A DNA stretch of 7,158 nucleotides from Minisyncoccota bacterium (GTDB taxonomy: Bacteria; Patescibacteriota; Minisyncoccia; Minisyncoccales; CSSED10-335). The stretch covers positions 1-7,158 of the forward strand of contig JAJOKY010000037.1 in the NCBI GenBank assembly GCA_021129615.1, in the 5' to 3' direction. The position numbers and the translations under genes are program-made. Positions 5,445-7,158 of the stretch are shown in pieces. Below the pieces are notes generated by a model. That model made no database searches, was not told where the DNA came from, and saw nothing but the letters and a program-made list of their open reading frames with translations. Position 1 is the stretch's first letter. The number at the start of each line of letters is the position of its first letter.

Positions 5445-6586
5445 TAAAAGCAGTAATTTTAGGAGCTGGAAATGGAACAAGGATGAGACCACTTACAGAG
5501 AATAGACCTAAGCCACTATTAAGGGTGGTTGAGAAAACAATTTTAGAACACAACTTAGATCAATTAGACGGGCTAGTGAAAGAGGTTATAATCATAATTG
5601 GCTATAATGCAGAGATGATAAAATCAAAAATCGGTGATTCTTATGGTGGGATAAGTATAAGATATATTATTCAGGACAATCCAGAAGGAACAGGTGATGC
5701 GGCTAGAAGGGCAGTTGAGTTTATAGACGATGAATTTATTTTATTAAATGGGGATGATCTCTATCTAAGGAGCGACATAGAGAGGTCTATTCAGAGATGT
5801 CCCTCTATCTTACTTGGATCGGTAGATAACCCTTCTTCGTTTGGGGTTGTTGAATGTAATAATGAAGTAGTTACAGGTCTAGTCGAAAAACCAGAAAATC
5901 CATTATCTGGATCTCTAGTAAATACTGGGCTCTATTTTTTAAATAAGTCTATTTTTGACTTTGATATTGAAAAATCCCCAAGAGGAGAATATGAATTTAC
6001 CGATTATATTAAAAGATTAATTACGAAAGAGTCGCTCTATTTTCAAAAAGCAAAAAGATGGATTCCAGTATCCTATCCATGGAACTTACTTCAGGCAAAT
6101 CAACTATTTCTTAATAGCCTAGAGAGATCGATTAGGGGAAGGGTTGGTAGTGATTGTTCAATTGTTGGGAATGTTACTATAGAAGATGGTGTTATTATAA
6201 AAAGTGGAGCTAGAATTGAGGGACCTACCCTAGTAAGATCGGGGTCTATTATCGAAACAGGTACTCTTATTAGGCATAGCATTATAGGGAATAACTCTCA
6301 TATTGGTAGTCAGGTTAAGATAGAATGCTCTTATCTTGGAGATGGAGTCAATATTTTTGATAATTCTTCTATTATGGATTCAATAATTGGAGATAATTGT
6401 AGAATTGGAGCTAATACTATAACTAGTAACTCTACTTCAGATGGAAAAACGATAATGGTTAAAATTAAAGATAGGATGATTGATTCTGGGAAAGTTAAAC
6501 TTGGATCAATTATTGGGGATAATTCTGTGATAAAAGATAATTCTTTAATTTCCCCTGGATCGGTAATTAAAAATGAGGGTAGTTGA
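5441..6586 (+). CDS. Sugar-1-phosphate nucleotidylyltransferase with left-handed beta-helix domain (GlmU-like)
   Basis: This is a 381-residue two-domain protein. Residues 1-228 form a nucleotidyltransferase domain: GAGNGTRMRPLT (8-19), RPKPLL (22-27), GTGDA (83-87), NGDDLY (103-108), EKP (149-151), NTGLYF (161-166) and EYEFTD (183-188). It should make an NDP-sugar from a sugar-1-phosphate and an NTP. Residues about 232-377 form a left-handed beta-helix of hexapeptide repeats. The layout and the C-terminal GANTITSN and KLGSIIGDN segments resemble archaeal GlmU-like enzymes. The acetyltransferase motif expected before GAGT, with its catalytic His (HLxYVGDS type), reads DNSSIMDS here (307-314), so acetyl transfer is doubtful. 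Its start overlaps the yvcK stop by 4 nt, and a GlcNAc-kinase-like gene follows 23 nt later. UDP-GlcNAc synthesis from GlcNAc-1-phosphate is the favoured guess. Glucose- or mannose-1-phosphate nucleotidyl transfer cannot be excluded. Confidence 0.88.
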   Translation: MIKAVILGAGNGTRMRPLTENRPKPLLRVVEKTILEHNLDQLDGLVKEVIIIIGYNAEMIKSKIGDSYGGISIRYIIQDNPEGTGDAARRAVEFIDDEFILLNGDDLYLRSDIERSIQRCPSILLGSVDNPSSFGVVECNNEVVTGLVEKPENPLSGSLVNTGLYFLNKSIFDFDIEKSPRGEYEFTDYIKRLITKESLYFQKAKRWIPVSYPWNLLQANQLFLNSLERSIRGRVGSDCSIVGNVTIEDGVIIKSGARIEGPTLVRSGSIIETGTLIRHSIIGNNSHIGSQVKIECSYLGDGVNIFDNSSIMDSIIGDNCRIGANTITSNSTSDGKTIMVKIKDRMIDSGKVKLGSIIGDNSVIKDNSLISPGSVIKNEGS

Positions 6587-6609
6587 TAACTTTATTTTAA
6601 TTTTGAGCA

Positions 6610-7158
6610 GTGAAAATTATTATTACAATTGATGGTGGCGGGACTAAAACAGAATGTTTAATCTCTGATATTCATGGAAATATTATAGGAACAAGTTTAT
6701 CTGGTCCGTCAAATATAAGGAATCAGGGACTAGATACCTCAATAGATAATATTGCAAACTCTATTCAAGATATAATCAGAGAAAAAGATGTTTTTATTTC
6801 AGTCCTTGTTATCGGCTTACCAGCGATAGAGGAAGAACATAAAAATCAGACTGAAGAGATTAAGGAGGGGTTACTGAAATGTGGTAAAATACCTATAGAT
6901 TCTAAGGATAGAATTTTTTTATATAGTGACCAAGAGATAGCTTTTTTATCAGGGACCGATAAGAAAAATGGCATTGTTATTATATCTGGGACGGGATCCG
7001 TAGTTAGAGGGTGGAATAATGGCAATGAGGCTAAGGTTGGTGGTTGGGGCTACTTTGCTGACGAAGGATCTGCTTTTTGGGTTGGACAACAGGCATATCA
7101 GATTGTGACTAGAGGATTAGATGGCAGGGAGAATAGAGGACTGATTGTTAACGAGGTG
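6610..7158 (+). CDS. BadF/BadG-type ATPase, putative N-acetylglucosamine kinase, N-terminal part
   Basis: An open frame from a GTG codon to the window edge encodes the first 183 residues of an ASKHA-fold sugar kinase; the family is usually about 300-330 residues. Visible motifs are phosphate-1 DGGGTKTE (8-15), the likely catalytic Asp in YSDQEIAF (D107), the GTGS phosphate loop (127-130) and GGWGYFADEGSAFWVG (144-159). The last is characteristic of eukaryotic/bacterial GlcNAc and glucosamine kinases in the BadF/BadG/BcrA/BcrD family rather than of 2-hydroxyacyl-CoA dehydratase activators. A TGA at 6604-6606 in the same frame rules out any upstream start, so GTG at 6610 is the natural start and places the first strand (KIIITIDGGG) exactly. 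It lies 23 nt after the nucleotidyltransferase gene with no terminator between, so they are probably one operon. It likely phosphorylates an amino sugar with ATP, but the exact sugar is unknown. Confidence 0.87.
   Translation, partial: MKIIITIDGGGTKTECLISDIHGNIIGTSLSGPSNIRNQGLDTSIDNIANSIQDIIREKDVFISVLVIGLPAIEEEHKNQTEEIKEGLLKCGKIPIDSKDRIFLYSDQEIAFLSGTDKKNGIVIISGTGSVVRGWNNGNEAKVGGWGYFADEGSAFWVGQQAYQIVTRGLDGRENRGLIVNEV

Noticed and set aside
5441..6586. Annotation as RmlA, glucose-1-phosphate thymidylyltransferase.
   Set aside because: The N-terminal domain alone could fit, but the long beta-helix domain ending in GANTITSN and KLGSIIGDN and the GlcNAc-kinase neighbour fit a GlmU-like enzyme better. 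Substrate remains open.
1207..6586. Possible UGA recoding to Gly (code 25) as in Gracilibacteria/Absconditabacteria.
   Set aside because: TGA ends rsmI, yvcK and the nucleotidyltransferase gene exactly where the families end, and no in-frame TGA interrupts a conserved domain.

Overview
The window is an AT-rich bacterial stretch in which every supportable gene lies on the + strand. It holds eight protein-coding genes, two of them cut by the window edges. UGA is used as a stop (rsmI, yvcK-like and nucleotidyltransferase genes end in TGA) and Trp is TGG, so the ordinary bacterial code applies. Arg is mostly AGA/AGG and Ile is often ATA. Several proteins are compact versions of their families. 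These include an RsmI without the usual C-terminal extension, a minimal MetRS, a 97-residue single-RRM protein, a Tgt with an insertion and an altered substrate loop, and a divergent YvcK. No start codon has a convincing Shine-Dalgarno sequence at normal distance. Together this suggests a Candidate Phyla Radiation (Patescibacteria)-type genome. That is inference from style and content, since no phylogenetic marker was compared.

Region 1 (1-2667) is a tightly packed housekeeping operon: the C-terminal part of an AI-2E/PerM-family membrane protein, rsmI (16S rRNA 2'-O-methyltransferase) and metG (methionyl-tRNA synthetase). The gaps are 2 nt and a 4-nt ATGA overlap.

Region 2 (2668-3211) is a self-contained unit. 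It has a near-consensus promoter (TTGACT-16-TATACT), a leader of about 120 nt with two possible hairpins, an RRM RNA-binding protein and a perfect 13-bp intrinsic terminator.

Region 3 (3229-4431) is tgt. It starts only 17 nt after that terminator, leaving no room for its own promoter. Its substrate-pocket loop departs from the usual bacterial sequence.

Region 4 (4453-7158) begins with an extended -10 promoter. It contains a YvcK-family protein, a sugar-1-phosphate nucleotidylyltransferase with a left-handed beta-helix domain, and the N-terminal 183 residues of a BadF/N-acetylglucosamine-kinase-type ATPase that starts with GTG and runs off the window. YvcK homologues are reported to bind UDP-GlcNAc, the second protein resembles archaeal GlmU-like enzymes but seems to lack the acetyltransferase His motif, and the third resembles GlcNAc kinases. 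The unit therefore reads as a candidate amino-sugar salvage/UDP-GlcNAc module in which an already acetylated sugar is activated. This is the most interesting hypothesis in the window, although each family taken alone is known.

I saw no tRNA, rRNA, CRISPR array, insertion sequence or phage-like gene. No gene-free stretch exceeds 300 bases; the longest, 2668-2867, is described under its promoter and leader entries.
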